Assembly: GCA_022820675.1 (NCBI GenBank)
Contig: JAJEFC010000166.1
Span: 1 to 60,835, forward strand
Direction: 5' to 3'
Length of the DNA: 60,835 nucleotides
DNA from: Vicinamibacteria bacterium
Lineage (GTDB): Bacteria; Acidobacteriota; Vicinamibacteria; Vicinamibacterales; UBA8438
Each line of letters begins with the position of its first letter. Position 1 is the first letter of the stretch. This document shows positions 17,163-26,135 of this stretch, one piece after another. The notes beneath the pieces were generated by a model that had not been told where the DNA came from, did not search any database, and was given only the letters and a program-made list of their open reading frames with translations. Position numbers and translations under genes: made by a program.

Positions 17163-17783
17163 CTAGAAGCCCGGCTTGAGGGTCCCCTTCTCGCGCGCGA
17201 TCTCCAGGGCGACCGGATAGAACTGGACGAAGGTGCGCTCCACCGCGGTGTGATCGGTGTGGCACTCGATGCACCGCGCCACTTCCTCGCCGGCGAGGGG
17301 CGCGACCGAGTCGGGCATCGCGCCGGCGCGCCCGAAGTTGTAGAACGCCCATCCGTCCTCGAACCGCGAGTCCTTCACCTCGGCCTCGAGCACGAGCAGC
17401 TCGCTCTGGAAGCTGCCCGCCACGTTGATCGACGCCTCGGAGACCGCCTCCCGGATCTCGAGGATGAAGACGCTCCCGTCCGGCCACTCCCCCGTCTCGG
17501 CGAACCCCGCGTAGGCCGAGCGGTTCACGAACACGTTCTGGAACCGCATGGGGCGCGCGCCGCTGCCCGCCTCCCCGACCCGCTCGGCCTCGTAGGTCAT
17601 TCCCAGGCCGGAGCTCAGGAACATCCACTCGCGGTAGTCGTCGGGGCGGACGAGCTCGTTGCCGTTGCGGTAGCGCGGGCCGTCGCCGGCCTCCGACTGG
17701 GCGCGGGCGGTGACGGCCAGCGAGGCGGCGCAGGCCGCTGCCGCCGCTACGCCGAGGGCTATCGTCATGGTCCGGACGGTCAT
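17163..17783 (-). CDS. Cytochrome P460 family c-type haem protein
   Basis: The 206-residue protein has a signal peptide (MTVRTMTIALGVAAAAACAA to about residue 29) and one c-haem motif, CIECH, near residue 174. YREWMFLSSGLGMTYEAE, FQNVFVNRSAY and GWAFYNFGR match the P460 fold. Cytochromes P460 oxidise hydroxylamine or related small molecules in the periplasm, but many family members have no known substrate, and the cross-linking Lys cannot be judged by eye. I chose the ATG at 17783 at the signal peptide. Its upstream region is a four-copy tandem array. Confidence 0.8.
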   Translation of the reverse strand: MTVRTMTIALGVAAAAACAASLAVTARAQSEAGDGPRYRNGNELVRPDDYREWMFLSSGLGMTYEAERVGEAGSGARPMRFQNVFVNRSAYAGFAETGEWPDGSVFILEIREAVSEASINVAGSFQSELLVLEAEVKDSRFEDGWAFYNFGRAGAMPDSVAPLAGEEVARCIECHTDHTAVERTFVQFYPVALEIAREKGTLKPGF

Positions 17784-17800
17784 CTTCCTTGTCTCCAGGT

Positions 17801-18190
17801 CATCCCGCCCGCGGGAACGGCGGCGGGAGGTGCCCACCGCCGACACGAGGCGGCATCCATTGTCGAAACGATCTCTTCTCCACTCACGGCGTCGTCGCCG
17901 CATCCCGCCCGCGAGACGACGGCAGGCGGTTCCGACCGCCAAAACCGGGCGGCGTCCGACGGTCTTCCCCGTTCACCGGCGTCGTTGCCGCATCCGCCCG
18001 CGAGACGACGGCAGGCGGTTCCGACCGCCGAAACCGGGCGGCGTCCGTTGTCGAAACGACGGTCTTCCCCGTTCACCGGCGTCGTTGCCGCATACCGCCC
18101 GCGAGACGACGGCAGGCGGTTCCCACCGCCGAAACCGGGCGGCGTCCATTGTCGAAACTACGGTCTTCCCCGTTCACCGCGTCGTCGACG
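17801..18190. repeat. Four tandem copies of a 90-100-bp unit
   Basis: Units lie at 17801-17900, 17901-17990, 17991-18090 and 18091-18190. Each begins catcccgcccgcg, contains ggcggttccgaccgcc (a hairpin) and ends ccgttcaccggcgtcgttgccg or close to it. The array is the whole upstream region of the cytochrome P460 gene. The first copy is the most diverged. Confidence 0.88.
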
Positions 18191-18255
18191 CCGCTGACGT
18201 TGCCCCTAACTCGCTGAACGGGGCAGGTGCTCCCGCCTACCCCAGGTGCTCCCGC

Positions 18256-19620
18256 CTAACCCGCCAACCCCTCCAGCGGACCGTCGGCTGTGCCGAACTC
18301 CTCGACCGGCACCCCCATGCCCCGCAGCAGCGAGACGTGGATGCGCGCGAGGTCCGTCGGCTCGGCGTGCTCGAGGTAGCGGCCGGTCGCGATGGTGCCG
18401 CCCCCGCCGCCCGCGAGCAGGGTCGGCAGGTGCTGGGCGTCGTGCTCGTTGCCGTCGCCGAGGGTCGCCCCGTAGACGATCGCGCTGTTGTCGAGCAGGG
18501 TCCCGCCGTCCGGCTCGCGCACCGACTGCAGACGTCCGAGCAGGTACGCGACCTGGCGGTGGTGCCAGCGGATGACCTCGGCGTACATCGCCCGCTTCTG
18601 CTCCACCGAGTCCCACGAGGTGACGCCGTCGTCGTCCTCGGTCTTGCCCGAGGCGTTCTTGTAGTGCGACAGCGCGTGCCACGTGCCGCGCACGCCCTCG
18701 ATGAAGTTGAAGTAGCGGTTCGACTGCCCGTGGTCGAGCATGAACGTGCAGACGCGGGTGGCGTCGGACTGGAACGCGGCCACCATGAGGTCCATCATCA
18801 GCCGCATGTACGACTCGTGGTCGGCGGGGATGCCCGGCGTCGGCGTGGTCAGGGTGTCGGTCAGCGCCCCGTCGTCGCGCATCTCGGCCGAGCGCCGCTC
18901 CGCGAACTCGATGCGCCGCTCCAGCGCCCTTATCGACTCGAAGTACTCGTCGAGCCGGTAGCGGTCGGCCGCGCTCACGTAGCTGCCGAGGGCCCGGGCG
19001 TCGGCGAGCACCGCATCCATGACCGAGCGGTCGGTGGCGCCGCCCGACGGCGGGCGGAACATGCGGTCGAAGACCGCGCGGGGCTCGATCTCGCGCGACA
19101 TCGGCCGGTCCGGGGCCGACCACGAGATGGCGTTGCGCGGCAGCGAGTTCGAGAAGAACCCCTCGCCCTGCACCGACAGCTCGAGCGACGGCAACATCGT
19201 CTCGTCGCGAAGCTGCCGGGCCGCGACCTGGTCGGCCGACACCCCGCCGGCGTTGACGGCGAGGCGGTCGTAGTCGCCGCCCGTGAGCCACGTCGGGGGC
19301 CCGCCCACGTGGCCGTTGCCCCGGGGCGTCCAGATGTTGGTGGGGATGACCAGATGCTCCTTGAACGGCTCGAGGGGACGCATCCACTCGTTCAGCTTCA
19401 CGAGCCGTCCCCCCGGCCCGGTCTCCTCCGGATACCAGGCGCCGCGGGGGATCCCGTTCGGGAAGTAGAGATAGGCGAGCCGGCTCGCGGACGCCGGCCC
19501 GGCCGGCGCCCCGCTCCCGAGGCCGGACGCGGCGGAGGGCATGACGTCGAGCAGCGGGAGGGCCACGGCGGCTCCCAGCCCGCGCAGCACGGTGCGGCGC
19601 GACAGGCGGCGAGACGGCAT
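18256..19620 (-). CDS. DUF1552 secreted protein
   Basis: The 454 residues start with a Tat-like signal, SRRTVLRGLGAAVALPLLDV. DUF1552 features are visible: LAYLYFPNGIPRGAWYPEE, WTPRGNGHVGGPPTWLTG and the C-terminal GATLGDGNEHDAQHLPTLLA. These proteins are nearly always encoded after a DUF1592/DUF1588 cytochrome-like protein in Acidobacteria and Planctomycetes; the function is unknown. The ATG at 19620 has gaaggaga 7 nt upstream, and that site is itself a copy of the 3' end of the upstream gene. Confidence 0.9.
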   Translation of the reverse strand: MPSRRLSRRTVLRGLGAAVALPLLDVMPSAASGLGSGAPAGPASASRLAYLYFPNGIPRGAWYPEETGPGGRLVKLNEWMRPLEPFKEHLVIPTNIWTPRGNGHVGGPPTWLTGGDYDRLAVNAGGVSADQVAARQLRDETMLPSLELSVQGEGFFSNSLPRNAISWSAPDRPMSREIEPRAVFDRMFRPPSGGATDRSVMDAVLADARALGSYVSAADRYRLDEYFESIRALERRIEFAERRSAEMRDDGALTDTLTTPTPGIPADHESYMRLMMDLMVAAFQSDATRVCTFMLDHGQSNRYFNFIEGVRGTWHALSHYKNASGKTEDDDGVTSWDSVEQKRAMYAEVIRWHHRQVAYLLGRLQSVREPDGGTLLDNSAIVYGATLGDGNEHDAQHLPTLLAGGGGGTIATGRYLEHAEPTDLARIHVSLLRGMGVPVEEFGTADGPLEGLAG

Positions 19621-19915
19621 CAGTCGGTCTCCTTCGACGCGGTTCTTCCGGTGCCGGAAGGGATGGCTGGCCACGTTATCAGTCGCTCCCACGCGGTTCG
19701 TCTTGTTACCGGAAGGGATGGGCTGGCCACGATATCAGTCGGTCTCCTCCACGCGGTTCTTCCTGTACCGGAGAAGGGATGGGCTGGCCACGATATCAGT
19801 CGGTCTCCTCCACGCGGTTCGTCTTGTTGCCGGAAGGGATGGCCGGCCACGATATCAGTCGGTCTGCCCAGCGCGGTTCTTCCTGTACCGAAAGGGATGG
19901 CAGGCCACGATGTCA
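19621..19915. repeat. Tandem array of copies of the DUF1592 gene 3' end
   Basis: Five degenerate copies of about 56-61 bp start at 19621, 19679, 19735, 19796 and 19855, each beginning cagtcg(gt)ctcc and including acgcggttc, gggatgg and ggccacgatat. The sixth copy is the coding 3' end of the gene at 19913-21931 (C-terminus FQYKKNRVEETD). The copy next to the DUF1552 gene supplies that gene's ribosome binding site. Confidence 0.9.
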
Positions 19916-21931
19916 GTCGGTCTCCTCGACGCGGTTCTTCTTGTACTGGAACGGGTAGCTGGCCGCGATCTCCTGCAGCAGGGTCTGGAACCGGTAGCCG
20001 TCGGCCTCGAGGGCGGCGACTATCGCGCGCACCGCCGGCTCGTCGTAGTACTCGAGCTGGCGGCCGAGGGCATAGGCGAGCATCTTCGACGTCACCTGCC
20101 GCACGAGGCCGTCGTGCCGGTGCTCGAGGAGCGCCCGCTTCAGCCCCGCCGGGCCGACGAACGGCGTCCCGTCGGGCAGCGCCCCGTCGGCGGCGATGAC
20201 CCGGTGGGTGTTCCTGTAGTACCGCACGACGGGTTCGGGGCTGGTCTCGGTCTGGAACTCGATGGTCTCGTCCGCCTCGGCCGGGTCCTCGACCCGCTGC
20301 CGGAAGTGGTAGGTCTCGCGCCAGCGCCCGAAGTAGTCGAAGTTCTCGAGGCTGAAGCCGATGGGGTCGATGCGCCGGTGGCACGCCGCGCAGGTCTCGT
20401 TGCTCGAGTGCATCTCGAGCTTCTCGCGGAAGCTGAGCCCGCGCAGGTCGGCCACGTCCTCGCTCAGCACCCCGGCGTTCGGCGGCGGGGGCGGGGGCGG
20501 CGTGCCCAGGAGCACGTCGAGCACGTAGTTGCCCCGCTTCACGGGGCTCGTGTCCTTGTAGTTCGAGGTCAGGGCGAGGATGCTCGGCTGCCCGAGCACC
20601 CCGCCGCGGTTGGGGTCGTCGAGGGCGACGCGCCGCATTTGATCGCCGCGGACCCCCTGCATGCCGTACAGCGTGCCCGCCAGCTCCTCGTTGACGTAGG
20701 TGTAGTCGGCGTCGATGAGGCTCCGGATGGGCCGGTCCTCGCGGAGCAGCGACAGGAAGAAGAGCGACGACTCGTCGCGCATCGCGGTCATCAGCGTCGC
20801 CGTGCACCACGGGTTGTCGATGGGGTCGAGCCAGATGCGGGTGCCGACGTGCTGGAAGCCGAGCCACTGGGCGGCGAAGACCGTCCCCAGGGTGTCGGCC
20901 CGCCGGTCGGCGAGCATCCGCGAGACCTGCGCGCGCAGCGTCTCGGGGTCGCGCAGCTCCCCGCCCGCCGCGAGGTCGAACAGCTCCTGGTCGGGCATCG
21001 ACGCCCACAGGAAGTAGGACAGGCGCGAGGCGAGCTCCCAGTCGTCGACCCGGTAGGGGTCGGCGCCGGCGCGGCCCCGCTCGACGCGGAGCAGGAACTT
21101 CGGCGAGATGAGGACCGACTGCAGCACCCGCTTGACCGCGACCTCGTGGTCGAGGCCCGCGCTCCGGCCCGACCGGTACTGGGTAAGGGCCCGGTCCAGC
21201 TCGCCGGCCGTGGCCGGGCGCCGGTAGGCCCGACCCAGGAACCGTTCGAGCACCGCCTCGGCCGCGTCCTCCTCGCCGAGCCCGCCGCCCGGCGCGGCGA
21301 CGAAGATCAGCTCGCGGGACGCCAGGTGGCGCACGTCGGTCGGCTCGGCCGGCAGGGCCAGCTCGACGACCCGCTCGGCCGCCGCGATGTAGCGCTCCAT
21401 CAGCGCCGGCTGCAGGAAGAGGGTGTTCGACGAGTTGTCGAACCCGCTCGACCCCGTCAGCTCGTCGGGGAACCGGTCGGTGACGTTCAGCGCGACCCCG
21501 AACAGGTCGCGGACCGTGTTGTCGTACTCGGTGTGGGTGAGCCGCCGCATCAGCTCGAAGCCGGGGTCGTCGAGGTTCGAGTAGTCGAACCCCTCGATGT
21601 CGCGGTGCAGCAGGGCGGCCATCCGGCGCCGCACCTCGGGCGGCAGCGGCGGGGCGCCGGCCGGCGGCATCTCGCCCTCGTCGAGGGCCTCGATGACCCG
21701 CTCCCAGGTCTCGCGGTTGCGGACGAGCGGGCGCTCGGTCACCAGCGTCGCGAGGTCGATGCCGGCGGTCTGGGTCTGGGGGCCGTGGCAGCGGAAGCAG
21801 TACTGCTCGGCGAGGGGGGCGACGGCGTGCGCGTCGGCGTCGGTCTGGGCGGAAGCGGTCGCGGCCGTCCCCAACGCCCCGGCCAGCACCAGAGTGACGA
21901 CGACCAGGCGGTGAACGCGATTGCTCATCAT
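19913..21931 (-). CDS. DUF1587/DUF1595/DUF1592/DUF1588/DUF1585 haem-binding-type secreted protein
   Basis: The 672 residues have a signal peptide and two CxxCH motifs: QYCFRCHGPQTQ near residue 44 and TCAACHRRIDPIG about two thirds along. Between them lie the DUF1587 strand RRLTHTEYDNTVRDLFG, DUF1595 and the DUF1592 WELASRLSYFLWASMPD. DUF1588 (NRGGVLGQPSILALTSNYKD, SPVKRGNYVLD) and DUF1585 (VTSKMLAYALGRQLEYYDE) complete the usual order. The family is typical of Planctomycetes and Acidobacteria and is thought to be a periplasmic c-type cytochrome. I chose the first Met at 21931. Its last codons are the seed of the array downstream. Confidence 0.92.
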   Translation of the reverse strand: MMSNRVHRLVVVTLVLAGALGTAATASAQTDADAHAVAPLAEQYCFRCHGPQTQTAGIDLATLVTERPLVRNRETWERVIEALDEGEMPPAGAPPLPPEVRRRMAALLHRDIEGFDYSNLDDPGFELMRRLTHTEYDNTVRDLFGVALNVTDRFPDELTGSSGFDNSSNTLFLQPALMERYIAAAERVVELALPAEPTDVRHLASRELIFVAAPGGGLGEEDAAEAVLERFLGRAYRRPATAGELDRALTQYRSGRSAGLDHEVAVKRVLQSVLISPKFLLRVERGRAGADPYRVDDWELASRLSYFLWASMPDQELFDLAAGGELRDPETLRAQVSRMLADRRADTLGTVFAAQWLGFQHVGTRIWLDPIDNPWCTATLMTAMRDESSLFFLSLLREDRPIRSLIDADYTYVNEELAGTLYGMQGVRGDQMRRVALDDPNRGGVLGQPSILALTSNYKDTSPVKRGNYVLDVLLGTPPPPPPPNAGVLSEDVADLRGLSFREKLEMHSSNETCAACHRRIDPIGFSLENFDYFGRWRETYHFRQRVEDPAEADETIEFQTETSPEPVVRYYRNTHRVIAADGALPDGTPFVGPAGLKRALLEHRHDGLVRQVTSKMLAYALGRQLEYYDEPAVRAIVAALEADGYRFQTLLQEIAASYPFQYKKNRVEETD

Positions 21932-22014
21932 CCGAATCCCCGACCGCGAGTCACATCGACCGCTTGTGCGAGCGGGCACACGCCAACGCGCCTCATTATA
22001 CGGGCTCGTGAGCA

Positions 22015-23253
22015 TTACTGGTGGACGTAGGTGCTGCGCGCCAGCACGCGGCCGTCACCGCCCCGCAGCTCCACGTCGATGGAATGCGGGCCCGGCTCCA
22101 GGTCCGGCGACGTGGTGAACAGCACATAGCGGCCGCCGACGGCGCTGGCCATCCGCTCGATGGCGCGCCGCGGACGATGAAAGGTCGTCAGGAACAACCC
22201 GCCCGTGTGATGGGACACGTCGCGCAGGGCGTGCTCGAAGGTGTGGTAGTCGGCCTGGGTCACGTCGAGCGAGAACACGGCGGCGCGGGCCGCGTCGAGC
22301 GCGTCGAGGGCCCGCTCGTAGCGGGTGAAGCCGTGATCGAAGCCGTAGCCGATCAGGACCACCGACTTCGATCCGGGCATCGGCTCGAGCACCTCGCCGA
22401 GCCGCCGCAGGGCGTCCTCGACCTGCCAGATCCCGCGCCCCTCGGCCTGATCGATCCCCGCCACGATGGAGAGACCCGCCTGCGGCTCGAGCGCACGCGG
22501 GTCCTCGTGCATCACGTCCCAGGCGAGCACCTCGCGCGCCCGGCCCAGGTCGGCGGTGAAGTCGAGCCAGATCCTGAAGTGGTGCTCGAACGAGACGACC
22601 GCCACCCGATCGTCGGGCCCAACCCCCGCCAGCAGGCGGTCGCTGTCCTGCAGCAGCCGCAACAGCCCCAGCGCCCGGTCCGCCTCCAGGCTCTTCTGCA
22701 CGAAGAACACCACGAGCTGCCGGCGGTCGCGCGGGGCGAGGACGGCGGCGAAGCCGGTCGAGGCGAGGGGCGCCAGATCGGCCCCGTCGGCGCCGTCGGC
22801 TTCATCGGCACCGTCGGCCTCGCCGGCACCGAGCCACAGAGCCGACTCGACGTCCACCGGCTCGCCCCCGATGCGGACCTCGAAGTCGTCCGGCTCGAGC
22901 CCCGTCACCGGCTCGCCCTCGTCGCCGATGACCCGCACGTCGATCATGACGCGCGAGACGTCGACCCGCTCGACCAGCGGCTGCTGCTGCGCGCCGGGCC
23001 CGGCTGCGGCCGAGAACACCAGCACCGCCGCCGGCCAACCGCACCGGCGGCCGACGAGGACCAGCCCTCGGACGCCAACGGAGACGGCACGATGGGCGGA
23101 CCCACCGTCGCGCCGACGGCTCACCGCGAGGAGCCCGCCGACGAATTCGAGCACCCCGCCGGCGCCGACCGGCACGATGCCGATGCTCGGCCGCCGCCTG
23201 TCAGCTCCGCGCCGCTGCCGATCGTGATGGTCGCCCATGCGCCGTCCATCCAC
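22015..23253 (-). CDS. VWFA-related protein (acidobacterial TIGR03436 type)
   Basis: The protein has a hydrophobic export segment before residue 90 (WPAAVLVFSAAAGPGAQ), then VERVDVSRVMIDVRVIGDEG and GLEPDDFEVRIGGEPVDVES, the hallmark opening of acidobacterial VWFA-related proteins. A von Willebrand A-like domain follows (QLVVFFVQKSLEADRAL, VAVVSFEHHFRIWLDF, KSVVLIGYGFDH). The first 50 or so residues are Arg-rich and lie ahead of the signal, so the true start is unclear; no ATG or GTG lies directly before the signal. These are exported proteins of unknown function and strong markers of the phylum. Confidence 0.85.
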   Translation of the reverse strand: MDGRRMGDHHDRQRRGADRRRPSIGIVPVGAGGVLEFVGGLLAVSRRRDGGSAHRAVSVGVRGLVLVGRRCGWPAAVLVFSAAAGPGAQQQPLVERVDVSRVMIDVRVIGDEGEPVTGLEPDDFEVRIGGEPVDVESALWLGAGEADGADEADGADGADLAPLASTGFAAVLAPRDRRQLVVFFVQKSLEADRALGLLRLLQDSDRLLAGVGPDDRVAVVSFEHHFRIWLDFTADLGRAREVLAWDVMHEDPRALEPQAGLSIVAGIDQAEGRGIWQVEDALRRLGEVLEPMPGSKSVVLIGYGFDHGFTRYERALDALDAARAAVFSLDVTQADYHTFEHALRDVSHHTGGLFLTTFHRPRRAIERMASAVGGRYVLFTTSPDLEPGPHSIDVELRGGDGRVLARSTYVHQ

Positions 23254-23310
23254 CGCGCACCGTGCGCCGTGGGGGGTGCGAGACCGGGGATGCTCGATGC
23301 GTCCGGGCGC

Positions 23311-23802
23311 TCAGGCGCCCGGCTCCGTGGCCTTCTGGCCGGCGTGGAACTCGGCGTAGACGTACACCGGGATCTTCAGGCCCCCGAGGCGCTCCTCGAG
23401 CACGGGGCGCACGTCGTCCCACTCCAGCCCCCCCACGCCGGTGGCGAGCCTGGGCAGGGCGAGCGACTTGAGGCCCTCGCCCTCGACGATGTGGACCAGG
23501 GCGCGCAACGAGTCGCGGACGTGCTTGAGGGTCGCGCGCCCGGGGCGGCCGCCGTGGCCGTAACCGCCCTCCTGGGTGATGAGGTTGACGACCCGCACGC
23601 CGCCCGCCCCGCCCCACAGCCACGCCTCGCCCGGCTTGGGGTGCCTCAGGTTGCACCAGTGGTGATAGTCCTTGTGCATGGCCGGGTACATCTCGTGCAG
23701 CGACCGCGCCAGCCCCTGGTTCATGGGGTCCTTCGGCGCCACGCCGTGGGCCAGCGCCTGCGCGCGGCTGAGGAGGATGTCTCCCGAGACGTAGTGAATC
23801 AC
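23311..23802 (-). CDS. Stand-alone macro domain protein
   Basis: Macro domains bind or hydrolyse ADP-ribose. The 163 residues begin VIHYVSGDILLSRAQALAHG, followed by VVNLITQEGGYGHGGRPGRAT and SLALPRLATGVGGLEWDDVR, the ligand-binding loops of the fold. I chose the GTG at 23802, with aaaggga 6 nt upstream. No ADP-ribosyltransferase toxin such as DarT is next to it, so it may be a housekeeping or orphan antitoxin enzyme. It sits at the edge of the defence island. Confidence 0.85.
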   Translation of the reverse strand: MIHYVSGDILLSRAQALAHGVAPKDPMNQGLARSLHEMYPAMHKDYHHWCNLRHPKPGEAWLWGGAGGVRVVNLITQEGGYGHGGRPGRATLKHVRDSLRALVHIVEGEGLKSLALPRLATGVGGLEWDDVRPVLEERLGGLKIPVYVYAEFHAGQKATEPGA

Positions 23803-24062
23803 GAGCCGTCCCTTTCTGCCGCCGGCGCGTCTGCTGCCGGCGCGCGCTTCCCCGCGGAGCGCCCGCTCCCACGTTCGTACCTGATCGACGGGCCGGGCGG
23901 CAGGCGTCCACGGCACACACTCACTGCCCCCGGGTCGTGCCTCATCATACCCGTGGGTTCGCCGCGGCGTTCTTCCCGCCCGTCCCGCCGGAGGACGGCG
24001 GCGGGACGAGGACGGCCGCAGAGTACTGGAGATTGGGAATGCAGATGCGAGTCTTCAGGGAA
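23803..24062. other. Intergenic, nothing recognised
   Basis: No gene, repeat or clear promoter is seen in this spacer. Confidence 0.4.
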
Positions 24063-24503
24063 TCACGCCCCACCGATCACATCCAGGCCGGTCATGCCGA
24101 CGTACGGGGCCGCGGCGAGCAGGCGCCGGTCGCTGCTGTAGATCTCCGTCAGTCCGTGCTCTCTGGCGGAGAGCAGGTGCACGGCGTCGCCCGTCCGCAG
24201 GAACACGTCGGGAGGCAGGCCTCCATAGGTGTCGGCGACCGCGTCCATCACGGCGCCGGTCAACGGCAGCCACTCCCAGAGTCGCACCGACTCGTCCACG
24301 CTGAGCTGGCGCAGGACGACGTTCAGGTGACTCTCCGTCAGCCTGCCTTCCCGCAGCTTGCGGTGTAGCGCAGCATGAAGCTCGAGTCGCCCGTAGACCG
24401 AGCAGGCGATACGCTCGCAGTCTCGGGCGAAGGCGCGAACCGGCTCGCAGCCGGGTTCCTCGACGTAGCACTTGAGCAGGTATGCCGTATCGAAGTAGAT
24501 CAT
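24063..24503 (-). CDS. vapC: VapC-type PIN-domain toxin
   Basis: This is a PIN-fold ribonuclease, 146 residues. The acidic active-site residues fall in MIYFDTAYLLKCYVEE (Asp5), YGRLELHAAL and LRTGDAVHLLSA, with IYSSDRRL near the end. It overlaps the antitoxin gene by 4 bp, the usual vapBC arrangement, and appears intact. Confidence 0.9.
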   Translation of the reverse strand: MIYFDTAYLLKCYVEEPGCEPVRAFARDCERIACSVYGRLELHAALHRKLREGRLTESHLNVVLRQLSVDESVRLWEWLPLTGAVMDAVADTYGGLPPDVFLRTGDAVHLLSAREHGLTEIYSSDRRLLAAAPYVGMTGLDVIGGA

Positions 24504-24748
24504 CCGCGGTCCCGGTCGCCGGACACGTCGGCGGTGGAATCGCCGGGGACCGGCGGCAACGCGTCGAACTCGGGAAGCACGATGCGCTCACGGAACGACC
24601 GACCCTGAACGCCTTCCCGAAAGGGAATCAGGGAGGCCACCGGCCGCCCCCGCTCCGTGACCACCACGCCCTCGCCCCGCGCGGCGCGCCGCACCCACTC
24701 GCCGGTCTTCAGGTGGAGGTCGCGAATCCCGATCCGCTGCACGTGCAC
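24500..24748 (-). CDS. vapB: Phd/YefM-type antitoxin (VapB)
   Basis: The 82 residues show the Phd/YefM fold: IGIRDLHLKTGEWVRRAARG, GVVVTERGRPVASLIPF. The C-terminal tail is the toxin-neutralising part. The ATG at 24748 follows immediately after weakly purine-rich sequence. It precedes and overlaps the PIN toxin, so the pair is an autoregulated type II module. Confidence 0.88.
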   Translation of the reverse strand: MHVQRIGIRDLHLKTGEWVRRAARGEGVVVTERGRPVASLIPFREGVQGRSFRERIVLPEFDALPPVPGDSTADVSGDRDRG

Positions 24749-24861
24749 GAATGTGACACACGCTGCCGGCGCCCGTCAAGCCGGACGCGCATCCGTCTCA
24801 ACGCCGGCTGCAGGCACACGCTGCCGAGCCCACACCCGTACGCCCGAGGATCCGGCACAGA

Positions 24862-24911
24862 ATGACGAAATTTCGGAGTAACGATCCGAATTTTCAACAT
24901 ACAATGACAAT
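24862..24911 (+). promoter_or_regulatory. AT-rich promoter/operator before the second DUF4143 ATPase
   Basis: A perfect 10-bp palindrome cgaaatttcg lies at 24866-24875. A split repeat cgga...tccg follows (24874-24888), and then tacaat at 24900-24905, a good -10 candidate. The GTG start is only 7 nt after that box, so the transcript may be leaderless. A clear -35 is not seen. Confidence 0.45.
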
Positions 24912-26066
24912 GTGCTTCAGCGTGCCGAGTACTTGCGCCGCGTGGAAGTCGCAACGGCGCGATCTCCCATTACCGCCCTGCTGGGACCGCGCCAGTGCGG
25001 GAAGACGACCCTCGCCCGTCAGTTCGCCTCGACCCGTGGCGGCACCACCTTCGATCTGGAGTCCGAGCCCGACGTCCGACGGCTCGCCAACCCCGAAATG
25101 GTCCTCGGCGCTCTCGACGGACTCGTCGTCCTCGACGAGATCCAGCGCATGCCGCAACTGTTCACCACCCTGCGCGTCCTTGCGGATCGGCCCGACCTCC
25201 GCTCGCGGTTCCTCGTTCTGGGCAGCGTGTCCCCCGACCTCGTGCGCGGCGTCTCCGAGTCGCTGGCCGGCCGCGTGGAATTCGTCGAGCTGACCGGATT
25301 CGACCTGGCCGAGACCGGTACGCCGACGTGGCGCCGCCTGTGGCTGCGCGGCGGACTGCCCCGATCGTACCTGGCGACCTCGGACGACGACAGCATGGTG
25401 TGGCGCGATGGGTTCGTCCGCACCTTTCTGGAGCGCGACATCCCGCAACTGGGCATCACGATCCCGGCCGCCGCCATGCGGCGCTTCTGGACGATGCTCG
25501 CGCACTGGCACGGCCAGACCTGGAACGCGTCGGAGCTGGGCCGGGCCATCGCCGCCTCGGACAAGACCGTCCGGCGCTACCTTGACCTGCTGACCGGCAC
25601 CTACATGGTCCGGCAGCTCCAGCCCTGGTTCGAGAACGTGGCGAAGCGGCAGGTGAAGGCGCCCAAGGTCTATCTGCGCGACACCGGGTTGCTCCATGCC
25701 CTGCTCGGCCTACCCGACGACGCCGCCCTGCTCGGGCATCCGCGGGTCGGCGCATCGTGGGAGGGATTCGCGATCGAGCAGATCCTCCGCGCCCTCGGCC
25801 GTTCCGACGCGTGGTTCTGGGCCGCCCACCGCGGCGGCGAGCTCGATCTCCTCGTGATCGAGCGCGGCCGACGCATCGGCTTCGAGGTGAAGTTCAACGA
25901 GGCCCCGCGCGTCACCGCGACGATGCACAGCGTCGCCGAGACCCTCGCCCTCGATCACTTGTTCGTGGTCTGCCCCACCCCTCATGCCTACCCCGTCGAC
26001 GCGGGCATCACCGTGCTGCCGATCACGGAAGTGGCGGATCTGCACGCGCGCATCGCTGCCCCGTGA
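24912..26066 (+). CDS. AAA ATPase with DUF4143 domain
   Basis: The 384 residues contain Walker A LLGPRQCGKTTLARQF, Walker B GLVVLDEIQRMPQL and FLVLGSVSPDLVR. The DUF4143 half has LWLRGGLPRSYLA, TFLERDIPQLG, VYLRDTGLLHALLGL and GELDLLVIERGRRIGFEVKF, the last being a PD-(D/E)XK-like strand pair. The family is common and its role is not established. It is the only plus-strand gene in the island. The start at the GTG gives the conserved LQRAEYLRRVE opening. Confidence 0.9.
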   Translation: MLQRAEYLRRVEVATARSPITALLGPRQCGKTTLARQFASTRGGTTFDLESEPDVRRLANPEMVLGALDGLVVLDEIQRMPQLFTTLRVLADRPDLRSRFLVLGSVSPDLVRGVSESLAGRVEFVELTGFDLAETGTPTWRRLWLRGGLPRSYLATSDDDSMVWRDGFVRTFLERDIPQLGITIPAAAMRRFWTMLAHWHGQTWNASELGRAIAASDKTVRRYLDLLTGTYMVRQLQPWFENVAKRQVKAPKVYLRDTGLLHALLGLPDDAALLGHPRVGASWEGFAIEQILRALGRSDAWFWAAHRGGELDLLVIERGRRIGFEVKFNEAPRVTATMHSVAETLALDHLFVVCPTPHAYPVDAGITVLPITEVADLHARIAAP

Positions 26067-26135
26067 CGGGGGGGCCGGGCCGATCTACCATTCGCCTGAA
26101 CACTCCACGACCGTCCCCTGCCAACGGCGCTGGCC

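Noticed and set aside
16925..18190. Repeat arrays read as a possible CRISPR
   Set aside because: Units are tandem with no unique spacers of constant length, and no cas genes are present.
17710..20199. Long plus-strand frame through the repeat arrays and antisense to DUF1552
   Set aside because: Repeats without stops extend the frame by chance. The composition is not protein-like.
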